Counted from the stretch's first letter, positions 1-6,465 are shown. The stretch is DNA of 10,060 nt from Ghiorsea sp. (GCA_027019685.1 JALUWH010000189.1:1-10060); one strand, 5' to 3'. Made by a program: numbers and translations. Notes: generated by a model not told the origin, from the letters alone.

Positions 1-31
1 AAACTTAAGCCCAGTAATGTTTTTAAAAACA

Positions 32-121
32 TGGCGGAGAGAGAGGGATTCGAACCCTCGATAGATTTTACTCTATACACCCTTAGCAGGGGCGCGCTTT
101 CAGCCACTCAGCCACCTCTCC
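32..121 (-). tRNA. tRNA-Ser (anticodon GCU)
   Basis: The minus strand folds as a class II tRNA of 90 nt including an encoded CCA (positions 34-32). The acceptor strand GGAGAGG starts at 121 and pairs with TCTCTCC, followed by discriminator G. The anticodon loop CTGCTAA sits on a CCCC/GGGG-type stem and gives anticodon GCT, reading AGC/AGU serine codons. A long variable arm (about 62-80) and the T-loop GGTTCGAATCC are clear, and the long arm is the serine identity feature. It lies 41 nt downstream of a second tRNA-Ser and is probably co-transcribed with it. A 16-bp AT palindrome (17-32) follows directly but has no GC-rich stem. Confidence 0.97.
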
Positions 122-130
122 TTGTAGTTG

Positions 131-151
131 CTCCGCTGCAAAACAGCGGAG
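131..151. other. hairpin between the two tRNA-Ser genes
   Basis: A perfect 8-bp inverted repeat, CTCCGCTG (131-138) and CAGCGGAG (144-151), with a 5-nt loop, fills most of the 41-nt spacer between the tRNAs. Neither side has a T-run, so it is not a standard intrinsic terminator. In the tandem transcript it would form a stem between the two cloverleaves, perhaps helping folding or processing. The role is inferred. Confidence 0.5.
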
Positions 152-162
152 ACCACATTAGC

Positions 163-251
163 TGGCGGAAGGGGTGGGATTCGAACCCACGGTAGGTTTC
201 CCTACGCCGGTTTTCAAGACCGGTACATTCGGCCAGCTCTGTCACCCTTCC
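163..251 (-). tRNA. tRNA-Ser (anticodon UGA)
   Basis: An 89-nt class II tRNA on the minus strand with encoded CCA (165-163). Acceptor GGAAGGG (251-245) pairs with CCCTTCC, followed by discriminator G. The anticodon loop CTTGAAA, on an ACCGG/CCGGT stem, gives TGA, which reads UCA and, depending on wobble modification, other UCN codons. The long variable arm and the GGTTCGAATCC T-arm support serine. It lies about 70 bp beyond the sucD stop and has its own promoter-like sequence just upstream. Confidence 0.97.
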
Positions 252-263
252 GTTGAGGGGCGC

Positions 264-292
264 AATATAGCCAGTGTTGTTTCGATTGCAAA
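264..292 (-). promoter_or_regulatory. putative promoter of the tRNA-Ser pair
   Basis: On the minus strand there is a -35-like TTGCAA (291-286), a 16-nt spacer and a -10-like TATATT (269-264). Shifting the -35 to TTTGCA gives a 17-nt spacer. The predicted start is near 257, a few bases before the tRNA 5' end at 251. The stretch after the -10 is GC-rich (GCGCCCC), as in stringently controlled stable-RNA promoters. There is no recognisable terminator between the sucD stop and this site, so read-through from sucD is also possible. Confidence 0.55.
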
Positions 293-320
293 TGGAAAAG
301 ACAATAATGATAAAAATCCC

Positions 321-1187
321 TTAAAATTGCTCGGTCATACGTTTGCCAAGCAGGGTTGGATTGCGTTCTACAATTACACCTGCAGCTTCCAATGCAGCAA
401 ACTTTGCTTCTGCCGTACCTTTACTGCCAGAAATAATGGCACCAGCATGTCCCATGCGTTTACCCGATGGTGCGGTTGCACCTGCAATAAATGCGACTAC
501 AGGTTTGGAAACATGTTGTTGAATGTATTCGGCTGCCTCTTCTTCTTCAGAGCCACCAATTTCACCGATCATAATGATGCCATCTGTTTGTGTATCAGCT
601 TCAAAAAGTTTAAGGCAATCGATGAACGTCATGCCATGAATAGGGTCGCCACCGATACCAATGCAGGTGCTTTGTCCGAGTTTAGTTTGGGTCAGCTGTT
701 CTACGGCTTCATAGGTAAGTGTGCCAGAGCGTGAAACCACACCAATGCGACCTGCCAAATGTATATGAGCGGGCATGATGCCAATCTTGGCTTGCCCTGG
801 GGTAATAATACCAGGGCAGTTAGGGCCGATTAAGACATTATCTCTGCCCCTTAAGTATGCTTTTACCTTTAGCATATCATCAACAGGGATACCCTCGGTG
901 ATGCAAACAATAAGTTTGATGCCTGCATCTGCTGCTTCCATAATGGCATCAGCTGCAAATGGGGCGGGCACATAAATGACACTGGCTTCTGCATTGGCTT
1001 GTTTGACAGCATCATCTACTGTGTTAAATACAGGCAGCCCGAGATGGGTTGTGCCACCTTTGTTTGGGGTAACACCACCCACAAAATTGGTGCCATACGC
1101 AATCATTTGTTCTGAGTGGAAGGTGCCTTGTTTGCCTGTAAACCCTTGGCAAATGACACGGGTATTTTTGTCTAATAATACACTCAT
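321..1187 (-). CDS. sucD: succinyl-CoA synthetase (ligase) subunit alpha
   Basis: The alpha subunit of ADP/GDP-forming succinyl-CoA ligase in the cytosolic TCA cycle. With SucC it interconverts succinyl-CoA + NDP + Pi and succinate + CoA + NTP. The 288-aa product has the family's usual length. The N-terminal CoA-binding Rossmann domain shows the GFTGKQG loop (15-21) and the VTPNKGG segment (39-45). The second domain has GPNCPG (121-126), VSRSGTLTYE (151-160) and the phosphohistidine loop RMGHAGAIISG, with active-site His247. The ATG at 1187 overlaps the sucC stop as ATGA and is preceded by GGAGG at a 7-nt spacing, so this start is well supported. It is the last protein gene of the mdh-sucC-sucD operon. 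No clear terminator follows before the tRNA genes. Confidence 0.98.
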   Translation of the reverse strand: MSVLLDKNTRVICQGFTGKQGTFHSEQMIAYGTNFVGGVTPNKGGTTHLGLPVFNTVDDAVKQANAEASVIYVPAPFAADAIMEAADAGIKLIVCITEGIPVDDMLKVKAYLRGRDNVLIGPNCPGIITPGQAKIGIMPAHIHLAGRIGVVSRSGTLTYEAVEQLTQTKLGQSTCIGIGGDPIHGMTFIDCLKLFEADTQTDGIIMIGEIGGSEEEEAAEYIQQHVSKPVVAFIAGATAPSGKRMGHAGAIISGSKGTAEAKFAALEAAGVIVERNPTLLGKRMTEQF

Positions 1188-2344
1188 TGTATTGCCTCCG
1201 CAGCCAATGTTGCTGCTTCATCCAAATCCTTTGCCCATTGTACATTCAGCTCCGCATCAGCGATAAGCTTTTGCCCTTCTTGTTCATTGGTGCCAACCAA
1301 ACGCATAACTACGGGTACACGCATAGGGTGTGTTTTGATGGCTTCAAGCAAGCCTTGTGCAATGACATCACAACGCACGATGCCGCCAAAAATATTGACC
1401 AATACAGCTTTCACATGTTGATCATCAAACAAAAGTTTAAACGCTTCGCATACCGTTTCTACGGTGACACCACCGCCAACATCTAAGAAGTTGGCAGGTT
1501 TTTGCCCTTTGAGTTGAATGATATCCATGGTTGCCATGGCAAGCCCTGCACCATTAACCATGCAGCCAATGGAGCCATCGAGTGCAATATAGTTGAGCCC
1601 ATATTTGGCAGCTTCGGTTTCTTTGGGGTCTTCTTCATCTAAATCACGTAAATTGGCAACGCTGGGTTGCCGATAAAGTGCGTTGTCATCGACAGAAAAC
1701 TTTGCATCCAAGGCAACAAACTGATGTTGTGTTGTGAGTACCAAAGGGTTGAGCTCAAGCAAGCTGGCATCTGTTTTGACAAACATGGCATACAATGACT
1801 CAGCCAGTTTGCCAAATACTTTAGCATTGTCGCCTTCTAGCCCTAAGAAAAATGCTATTTTTCGACTGATATAAGGCGATAAACCTGAAACAGTGTCCAC
1901 TTGCACGGTTAAAATACGCTCGGGTGTATTGGCGGCAACTTCTTCAATATCCATGCCGCCATCGGATGAAACTACAAAGCTGATACATTCATGTTCGCGG
2001 TCAATTAGCAGACTTAGGTAATATTCATGTTCAATATCGACAGCCGTTTCAATGTATAAACGGTGAACTTCCTTGCCTTCTTTGCCTGTTTGATGGGTAA
2101 CCAAGGTGCTGCCCATTAAATCATTGGCGGCTTGTTCTACCTCTTCAAGTGATTTGCAAACACGTACACCACCAGCCTTGCCGCGACCACCAGCATGAAT
2201 TTGTGCTTTAACCACCCAAGTTTCACCACCCAAGAGTTCGGCAATAGCAAATGCTTCATCAGCATGTAATACGGGTTTACCATGAGGCACTGAAATGCCA
2301 TAGGCTTTGAGTAGTTGTTTAGCTTGATACTCGTGAATATTCAT
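1184..2344 (-). CDS. sucC: succinyl-CoA synthetase (ADP-forming) subunit beta
   Basis: The nucleotide-binding beta subunit of succinyl-CoA ligase and partner of SucD. The 386 aa are close to the usual 388. The ATP-grasp N-terminus begins MNIHEYQAKQLL. Lys46 (VVKAQ) is followed by the glycine-rich nucleotide loop AGGRGKAGG (51-59). Glu99 lies in the hinge. The Mg-binding Asn199 (ELNPL) and Asp213 (ALDAK) sit at the same numbers as in E. coli. The C-terminal CoA-ligase domain shows GSIGCMVNGAGLAM (257-270), FLDVGGG (286-292) and VNIFGGI (316-322). Its ATG overlaps the mdh stop by ATGA and has no evident Shine-Dalgarno, which implies translational coupling to mdh. It overlaps sucD in the same way. 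Confidence 0.98.
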   Translation of the reverse strand: MNIHEYQAKQLLKAYGISVPHGKPVLHADEAFAIAELLGGETWVVKAQIHAGGRGKAGGVRVCKSLEEVEQAANDLMGSTLVTHQTGKEGKEVHRLYIETAVDIEHEYYLSLLIDREHECISFVVSSDGGMDIEEVAANTPERILTVQVDTVSGLSPYISRKIAFFLGLEGDNAKVFGKLAESLYAMFVKTDASLLELNPLVLTTQHQFVALDAKFSVDDNALYRQPSVANLRDLDEEDPKETEAAKYGLNYIALDGSIGCMVNGAGLAMATMDIIQLKGQKPANFLDVGGGVTVETVCEAFKLLFDDQHVKAVLVNIFGGIVRCDVIAQGLLEAIKTHPMRVPVVMRLVGTNEQEGQKLIADAELNVQWAKDLDEAATLAAEAIQ

Positions 2345-3324
2345 GAAAATACACCCATGTTATCAACTTGCTGAACCAGTTCTTTGACGGATGCTAACGA
2401 TGTTTTCATGGCTGTTTTTTCTTGTTTGTTTAAGTCCAACTCTATGACCCCTTCCATGCCACCGCCTCCAAGCTTGCATGGCACGCCCATAAAATAATTG
2501 TTGATGCCGTATTCACCTTCAAGCCATGCAGCACACGGTAAAATTTTGTTTTGATCTTTTAAAATAGCCTCTGCCATTTCGATAACGGCTGCACCAGGTG
2601 CATAAAATGCAGAGCCAGTTTTAAGCAATTGTACAATTTCTGCACCGCCTTGGGCAGTACGTTCACTGATTTTATCAATATCTTCTTTGCTCATCATGTC
2701 AGTAAGCGGAATACCGCCCACGGTAGAATACCGCGTAAGCGGAACCATGTTATCGCCATGTCCACCCAATACCAAAGCGGAAACATCGGTGATAGAAACA
2801 TCCAAAGCTTGGGCAATAAATGAACGCATACGCGCAGAATCTAATACGCCAGCCATGCCGACCACCCGTTTGCGGCAAAAACCTGAAACTTGTTTGGCAG
2901 TATAAACCATGGCATCAAGTGGATTGGTCACCACAATAATAATACATTCGGGTGAATGCTTAACGATATTTGCCGTTACTTCAGCAACAATTTTCACATT
3001 GGTTGCCAATAAATCATCACGACTCATGCCCGGCCTGCGAGCGATACCAGCAGTAATGACAACCACATCGGAATTTGCAGTATCAGCATAGTCTTGCGTG
3101 CCTTTAACGTTGACATCATAACCTAAGATAGGGGAGGCTTCATACATATCCAAGGCTTTGCCTTGGGGCACACCTTCCGTCACATCGAGCAGTACAATAT
3201 CACCCAGCTCCTTATAAGCGGCTAAAAATGCGGCGGTTGCACCAACATTACCTGAGCCAACAACGGTGAGTTTTTTTCTTGGAAAATAAGCGTTATCATA
3301 TGGAACAACACCAGACCAGCGCAT
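2341..3324 (-). CDS. mdh: malate dehydrogenase, LDH-like (type III)
   Basis: NAD-dependent malate dehydrogenase, oxidising malate to oxaloacetate in the TCA cycle. The 327 aa contain the dinucleotide loop GSGNVG (23-28). Asp47, at the end of strand 2, favours NAD. The ARRPGMSRDDL segment (95-105) has arginine where lactate dehydrogenases have glutamine, which marks malate specificity. LDSAR (161-165) and the catalytic GGHGD with His189 are intact. The start at 3324 is supported by AAGGAG 6 nt upstream. It gives an N-terminus about 14 residues longer than the usual start just before RKK (16-18). The gene heads an operon with sucC and sucD. It follows pncC by 51 bp, in which I see no clear promoter or terminator. 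Confidence 0.97.
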   Translation of the reverse strand: MRWSGVVPYDNAYFPRKKLTVVGSGNVGATAAFLAAYKELGDIVLLDVTEGVPQGKALDMYEASPILGYDVNVKGTQDYADTANSDVVVITAGIARRPGMSRDDLLATNVKIVAEVTANIVKHSPECIIIVVTNPLDAMVYTAKQVSGFCRKRVVGMAGVLDSARMRSFIAQALDVSITDVSALVLGGHGDNMVPLTRYSTVGGIPLTDMMSKEDIDKISERTAQGGAEIVQLLKTGSAFYAPGAAVIEMAEAILKDQNKILPCAAWLEGEYGINNYFMGVPCKLGGGGMEGVIELDLNKQEKTAMKTSLASVKELVQQVDNMGVFS

Positions 3325-3375
3325 AAGCGACTCCTTTGAGATGGTTATTGATAAGTCGTAAGATAGCGTTTTATT

Positions 3376-3837
3376 TTACAAAGGCATAGTCAGTGCTTGC
3401 GTTACGGCTTGGAATTGTATTTCTGCGCGATTGCCTTTGAAATGAAAACATTGGGCAAAGGCTGCTTGAGATGGGATTTTGCAAGCAATCCAAACCGTAC
3501 CTACAGGTTTATCTTTGCTGCCACCATCAGGGCCTGCAATGCCGCTTACCGCAAGTGATAACGTGTTGTTCTCACAACCACGAACAGCACCTTCCGCCAT
3601 GCTTAGTACAACTTCTTGGCTCACTGCACCATAGGTTTCAAGAAGATGAAGGGGTACACCCACTTCTTCATGCTTGGCTTGATTGCTATACGTTACCCAG
3701 CTTCTATCCAATACCGATGATGCGCCAGCGATGGCACCAATAGCTGCGGTAAGTGCACCTACTGTGCAAGACTCTACACAGCGAATTTGCCAATGATTTT
3801 GTTGGAGCTTCTGAATTAATTGTTTTGCTTCATTCAT
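3376..3837 (-). CDS. pncC: CinA C-terminal-domain protein / nicotinamide-nucleotide amidase (PncC)
   Basis: The family deamidates NMN to NaMN in pyridine nucleotide salvage. The protein is the stand-alone CinA C-terminal domain, without the N-terminal competence domain. Seen from the chosen start (153 aa): VESCTVG (21-27) with putative nucleophile Ser23; RSWVTYSNQAK (45-55) with Tyr50 and Lys55; AVSGIAGPDGG (96-106); and KPVGTVW. The usual ESCTGG is ESCTVG here, with Val26 replacing a highly conserved glycine. The ATG at 3837 is chosen because it makes an ATGA overlap with the pgpA stop, like other junctions here. An in-frame ATG at 3852 would add five residues. Neither has a clear Shine-Dalgarno. 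It lies between pgpA and mdh. Confidence 0.9.
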   Translation of the reverse strand: MNEAKQLIQKLQQNHWQIRCVESCTVGALTAAIGAIAGASSVLDRSWVTYSNQAKHEEVGVPLHLLETYGAVSQEVVLSMAEGAVRGCENNTLSLAVSGIAGPDGGSKDKPVGTVWIACKIPSQAAFAQCFHFKGNRAEIQFQAVTQALTMPL

Positions 3838-4361
3838 TTTATTATAACCCAAACTAAAATAAATAGACCAAGTGCTGCCCCCATGATACCTGCAATTAAA
3901 TCATCATTGATAATGGAAAACCAATCAGCCCCCCATGTTTCCACTGTTTTAATGGGGAAAGGTTTAAGAATATCAAAGCTGCGGAAGAGAATAAAAGCCA
4001 AGGGTAAAAGCATGTTTAAATCAAGTTGAGGGTAAAACAGCAGGATGATGTAAATACAAAGCCATTGTCCAGCCCATTCATCAATGACAATCCAGCCGGG
4101 GTCATGGTTTTCACCTTGTGCGACAAGGTGAGGTAATAAATAATAACACACAATAAAACCAATAACTGTAACGTATAATGTTGCCAAACCTAAGCTATGA
4201 ATCCCCCAAGTTTGTAAAATAAACCAAGCGGGAATAAGAGAAAATAAGCTGCCCCATGTGCCTGGTGCTTTGGGCAACCAACCACTACCAAGCCCTGAGG
4301 CAAGCCATTTGAGCATGGATAATGTGAGTGGGGATAGTGTTGAATTATGCAAAATGGTCAT
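3834..4361 (-). CDS. pgpA: phosphatidylglycerophosphatase A
   Basis: An inner-membrane enzyme removing the phosphate from phosphatidylglycerol phosphate to give phosphatidylglycerol. With the start at 4361 it is 175 aa, near the family length. Family motifs in order: SGLGSGWLPKAPGTWGSL (22-39), VIDEWAG (92-98) with acidic Asp94-Glu95, FRSFDILKPFPI (126-137), and NDDLIAG (152-158) with Asp153-Asp154. Hydrophobic segments separate the motifs and the protein ends in a short hydrophobic helix. The sequence before the DD pair (WFSII) differs from the common GGxGIM. Start choice is uncertain: an ATG at 4397 would add 12 residues and overlap thiL by 53 bp. The 4361 start gives a 17-bp overlap and an N-terminus resembling E. 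coli PgpA. The thiL-pgpA order is common in proteobacteria. Confidence 0.93.
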   Translation of the reverse strand: MTILHNSTLSPLTLSMLKWLASGLGSGWLPKAPGTWGSLFSLIPAWFILQTWGIHSLGLATLYVTVIGFIVCYYLLPHLVAQGENHDPGWIVIDEWAGQWLCIYIILLFYPQLDLNMLLPLAFILFRSFDILKPFPIKTVETWGADWFSIINDDLIAGIMGAALGLFILVWVIIK

Positions 4362-5286
4362 AACCTTTGATATTATAGTCCACGATTTCTCCCTCATGTA
4401 TCAAATGTACACCTTCACCTTTTATACAAGTGCCAATGTGTTGTGCATCTATACTTTGCAGAGCTTGTCGCTTCGATGCAGGGGCTGTACATAATAAAGC
4501 ATAATCCTCACCGCCGCTTAATATTTTTTTTAAGCAGGCTTCTTTAGTAAAATGAGGTAATAATTGTTGGTAGCAAGCTAAGTTTTGAATGTGTGCCAAA
4601 TCAATGTATATGCCAAGTGTTGAGCCTTTGGCGATATGCCCTGCATCTTGGAGCAGCCCGTCACTGATGTCGATGCAGCAACGAATACCAAGTTCACGCA
4701 AAGTTATACCTTGGTTATATAAAGGTTTGATGTGTTGAAAATGAGGAACAAAACAGCCGTTTTTCTCGCCTTGGAGCCACTGTTTTAAACCAGCCGCCGC
4801 CAGCCCCGTGTTGCCTAATAACCAAACATCATCACCAACTTGGGCGTGGGTGCGTAACATGGCTTGTCCTTTGGGCAGTAAACCACCCACAGTAACATTG
4901 ATGCTATTGCTGTTCGAGCGCACAGTATCACCCCCTGCAAGCTCAACCTTGTGCATTAAACATGCTTGAACAATACCATCGCTCATATTGCTTAAACTTG
5001 CAGTATCCTTTGCCATGATGGCAAGCCACAGCCAAGCGGGTGTTGCGCCCATAGCGGCTAAGTCGGACAGAGCTGCGTTGATAGCGCGACCCCCTGCAAT
5101 ATCCAGTGGCATATCTTGCGGCCAATGCACAGCTTCAACGGCAGTATCCGTGCTAACGACCAACTCAAAACCATCAGGAATAGCATGGGTTGAAGCATCA
5201 TCACCATTACCCACTTGGGTTGTGGGGTGCTTGAAAGGGGTGCGCTGCTGAAATAAGCGGCTGATAGCATCAAACTCTTGATTCAT
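4345..5286 (-). CDS. thiL: thiamine-monophosphate kinase
   Basis: Phosphorylates thiamine monophosphate with ATP to thiamine diphosphate, the last step of the pathway. The 313 aa match the family. Motifs: GNGDDAS (26-32, usually GIGDDA), STDTAVEAVHW (45-55), NAALSDLAAMGA (70-81), ELAGGDT (115-121), the DISDGL loop (206-211) and LSGGEDYALL (256-265). The ATG at 5286 is the only start fitting the conserved N-terminus EFDxIxxLF. I see no Shine-Dalgarno upstream. Only 21 bp separate the start codon from the T-run of a degenerate terminator, so its promoter is not obvious. The usual upstream neighbour nusB is absent. Instead a plus-strand island abuts the gene, and its first codons are duplicated on the island's far side. 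Confidence 0.97.
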   Translation of the reverse strand: MNQEFDAISRLFQQRTPFKHPTTQVGNGDDASTHAIPDGFELVVSTDTAVEAVHWPQDMPLDIAGGRAINAALSDLAAMGATPAWLWLAIMAKDTASLSNMSDGIVQACLMHKVELAGGDTVRSNSNSINVTVGGLLPKGQAMLRTHAQVGDDVWLLGNTGLAAAGLKQWLQGEKNGCFVPHFQHIKPLYNQGITLRELGIRCCIDISDGLLQDAGHIAKGSTLGIYIDLAHIQNLACYQQLLPHFTKEACLKKILSGGEDYALLCTAPASKRQALQSIDAQHIGTCIKGEGVHLIHEGEIVDYNIKGYDHFA

Positions 5287-5339
5287 GCTGTGAACTTAGC
5301 GCAAGATAAAAAAAAACCAAGCACTGCTTAGCCTATAGA
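5251..5339. repeat. left copy of the direct repeat flanking the island (attL-like)
   Basis: Positions 5269-5323 match 7507-7561 exactly over 55 bp in direct orientation. The match covers the first codons of thiL, its 5' untranslated stretch, nine A residues and CCAAGCA. To the left, 5251-5268 matches 7489-7506 with four mismatches. This copy carries the true thiL frame. To the right the similarity continues to about 5338 with a 6-bp gap (AGAATC absent here) and transition differences. The functional arm faces outwards and the degenerate arm faces the island, as expected for an attachment site after integration. Confidence 0.85.
5308..5331 (-). terminator. degenerate intrinsic terminator upstream of thiL
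   Basis: On the minus strand CTAAGC (5331-5326) and GCTTGG (5322-5317) can form a 6-bp stem with one G-U pair around a 3-nt loop, followed by nine T residues (5316-5308). It is a shortened, diverged version of the intact terminator at 7546-7579. It would weakly stop leftward transcription from the island before thiL. Confidence 0.45.
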
Positions 5340-5434
5340 TTTAATGGGCTTGGTCTCGGCGCTTTAATAATGCATTAGGTTGACCTGCGCTAGGAGAGTG
5401 ATGGGAGGAGGAAGGGTTTACTCCATTCATTAAG
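5324..5434. other. left island margin, no confident gene
   Basis: A stretch between the left repeat and the promoter region of the island genes. It looks richer in G+C than the DNA to its right. On the minus strand a frame from about 5430 to the TAA at 5341 reads MNGVNPSSSHH, then ends LLKRRDQAH. That could be the tail of a lost gene, but no family match is recognisable. I see no insertion-sequence end or tRNA fragment. Confidence 0.3.
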
Positions 5435-5466
5435 CTTTTAAAGAATCCTAAATGATTCTTTAAAAG
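5435..5466. promoter_or_regulatory. upstream palindrome, candidate operator 1
   Basis: A perfect 13-bp inverted repeat, CTTTTAAAGAATC (5435-5447) and GATTCTTTAAAAG (5454-5466), around CTAAAT. Its centre, GAATCCTAAATGATTC, matches 13 of 16 positions of the second palindrome 36 bp downstream. It lies just upstream of the -35 box and outside the predicted transcript, which favours a DNA-binding site over an RNA hairpin. Confidence 0.6.
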
Positions 5467-5472
5467 AATCTG

Positions 5473-5501
5473 TTGACAGCATCCTAAAAGATGCTTACTG
5501 T
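5473..5501 (+). promoter_or_regulatory. promoter of the island operon with operator in the spacer
   Basis: A perfect -35 TTGACA (5473-5478), a 17-nt spacer and a -10-like TACTGT (5496-5501), which keeps T1, A2 and T6 of the consensus. The predicted start is near 5508. The spacer is nearly all palindrome: AGCATC (5478-5483), CTAAAA, GATGCT (5490-5495). A protein bound there would block RNA polymerase, so repression by a product of the operon is likely. An AGGAGG Shine-Dalgarno follows at 5515-5520. Confidence 0.65.
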
Positions 5502-5524
5502 TCGCAATGTGGTCAGGAGGTTGT

Positions 5525-6181
5525 ATGAATACACGAACATCATTTATGGTAGGACGAAAAGATTGGGCTTTCTTTTGTTCATTAATGACTAAAATTAGTG
5601 TCAAAAGAGATATCAGAATTGCGCTGCAGCTTGAGCAAGAGCTTAATGATTTTGAAGGACTTAATACAAACAGTGAAGAAGATAGGAAAATTATTTTGGA
5701 GTCTTTGTCTTGGGGTATTTTGGATAAGGTTAAAGTTAGTGTGGTATTACCAAAAGAGCTTGTTAATCGTCTCAATGAAAGGTGCAAAGTATGGAATGTA
5801 CCTAGGTCAATGTTTTTCCACAGGTTTATTGAATATCAAAATGTAGCCACTTTTTATTCTGCTTTTATGCTAGTGAACCCAAGGAAAACATTAGAGCAAA
5901 AGTATTATTATCAGTGGCTGGAAAAAGCGAGTCGAAGCTGCCCTGCACTTAATGAATACCGTGAATACTATAACAAAATAAAAGATGATTCTGATCATCC
6001 AAGCCATGATGGTGGTGCTTTAAGCGATGAGGATATTTTATACAATTATTTGACTAAGTTTTATCAACGCTTTTTAAATGTTGCTACTGATGATGAAAGA
6101 AGACATGAAGTGAACAAAATGGTACCTGATGTAAATCTGGATGACTTGTTTAGTTTTGATGTGGATACGGAGATAATATGA
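5525..6181 (+). CDS. ribbon-helix-helix-like protein of the island (putative regulator/antitoxin)
   Basis: A 218-aa protein with no recognised full-length family. Start 5525 is chosen because AGGAGG lies 4 nt upstream; an in-frame ATG at 5507 sits before that Shine-Dalgarno at the predicted transcription start. Residues 68-104 look like a ribbon-helix-helix fold: the strand KVKVSVVLP, helix KELVNRLNERCKVWN, the turn VPRS, then helix MFFHRFIEYQN. RHH proteins often repress their own operons. This one has a helical, charged 67-residue N-terminal region and a roughly 110-residue C-terminal region rich in acidic and aromatic residues, ending DLFSFDVDTEII. The acidic tail could neutralise the basic downstream product. 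The stop overlaps the next start as ATGA. Base composition is AT-rich compared with thiL and mdh. The antitoxin role is inferred. Confidence 0.8.
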   Translation: MNTRTSFMVGRKDWAFFCSLMTKISVKRDIRIALQLEQELNDFEGLNTNSEEDRKIILESLSWGILDKVKVSVVLPKELVNRLNERCKVWNVPRSMFFHRFIEYQNVATFYSAFMLVNPRKTLEQKYYYQWLEKASRSCPALNEYREYYNKIKDDSDHPSHDGGALSDEDILYNYLTKFYQRFLNVATDDERRHEVNKMVPDVNLDDLFSFDVDTEII

Positions 6182-6465
6182 AAGAAAGAATGGGTGATGA
6201 ATTTGTTTTTACAGCACATGCTAAACAAAGAATGAGACAGCGTGGCATTTCTGGTGTGGTAGTAGAATGGCTATATCGTTTTGGAGAAGAGCGGTATACA
6301 AAAGGTGCTTATATCTTATTTTTTAATAAACGCGCAATGAAACGGCTGAGAAAACATTTAGGTTGTACGTTTGCCAAGTTTGAATCACAAGTGAGGAATA
6401 ACTATCTCATTATTTGTAATGGCGTAATCATTACAGTTGGTCATAGGTATAAAAGGATAAAATAA
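6178..6465 (+). CDS. DUF4258-like small basic protein (possible toxin partner)
   Basis: A 95-aa protein resembling the DUF4258 family, small proteins often compared with RelE/BrnT-type toxins, whose biochemical role is unsettled. The signature is TAHAKQRMRQRGI (12-24), with His14, Arg18, Arg22 and Gly23, followed by a helix (VVVEWLYRFG). Next come the strands GAYILFFNKRA (43-53), then YLIICNGVIITVGHRYKRIK (76-95), where the terminal GHRYKRI motif recurs in DUF4258 relatives. It is strongly basic. The ATG overlaps the stop of the RHH-like gene (ATGA), and GGAG lies 5 nt upstream, so the pair is tightly co-translated. Order (regulator first, small basic protein second) and size fit a type II toxin-antitoxin pair. 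Toxicity itself is inferred. Confidence 0.85.
   Translation: MKERMGDEFVFTAHAKQRMRQRGISGVVVEWLYRFGEERYTKGAYILFFNKRAMKRLRKHLGCTFAKFESQVRNNYLIICNGVIITVGHRYKRIK

Noticed and set aside
17..32. AT-only 16-bp palindrome after tRNA-Ser(GCU) as a terminator
   Set aside because: The stem has almost no G-C pairs and no following T-run on the minus strand, so an intrinsic terminator is not supported.
174..734. Plus-strand open frame of 186 codons over tRNA-Ser(UGA) and sucD
   Set aside because: It is antisense to a tRNA and to the well-conserved sucD, with no family features or ribosome site; a shadow frame.
5435..5495. Paired palindromes as a CRISPR array or an integron attC site
   Set aside because: There are only two units, with no repeated spacers, no cas genes, no integron core-site sequences and no integron integrase. 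Their placement around a promoter fits operators better.
5507..5524. Upstream ATG at 5507 for the RHH-like protein
   Set aside because: It falls at the predicted transcription start and before the AGGAGG site at 5515-5520; 5525 is the start that site serves.
5341..5787. Minus-strand open frame of 148 codons under the RHH-like gene
   Set aside because: Most of it is antisense to the supported plus-strand gene and runs through the palindromes and promoter. Only the last 30 codons look at all coding-like and are noted separately.
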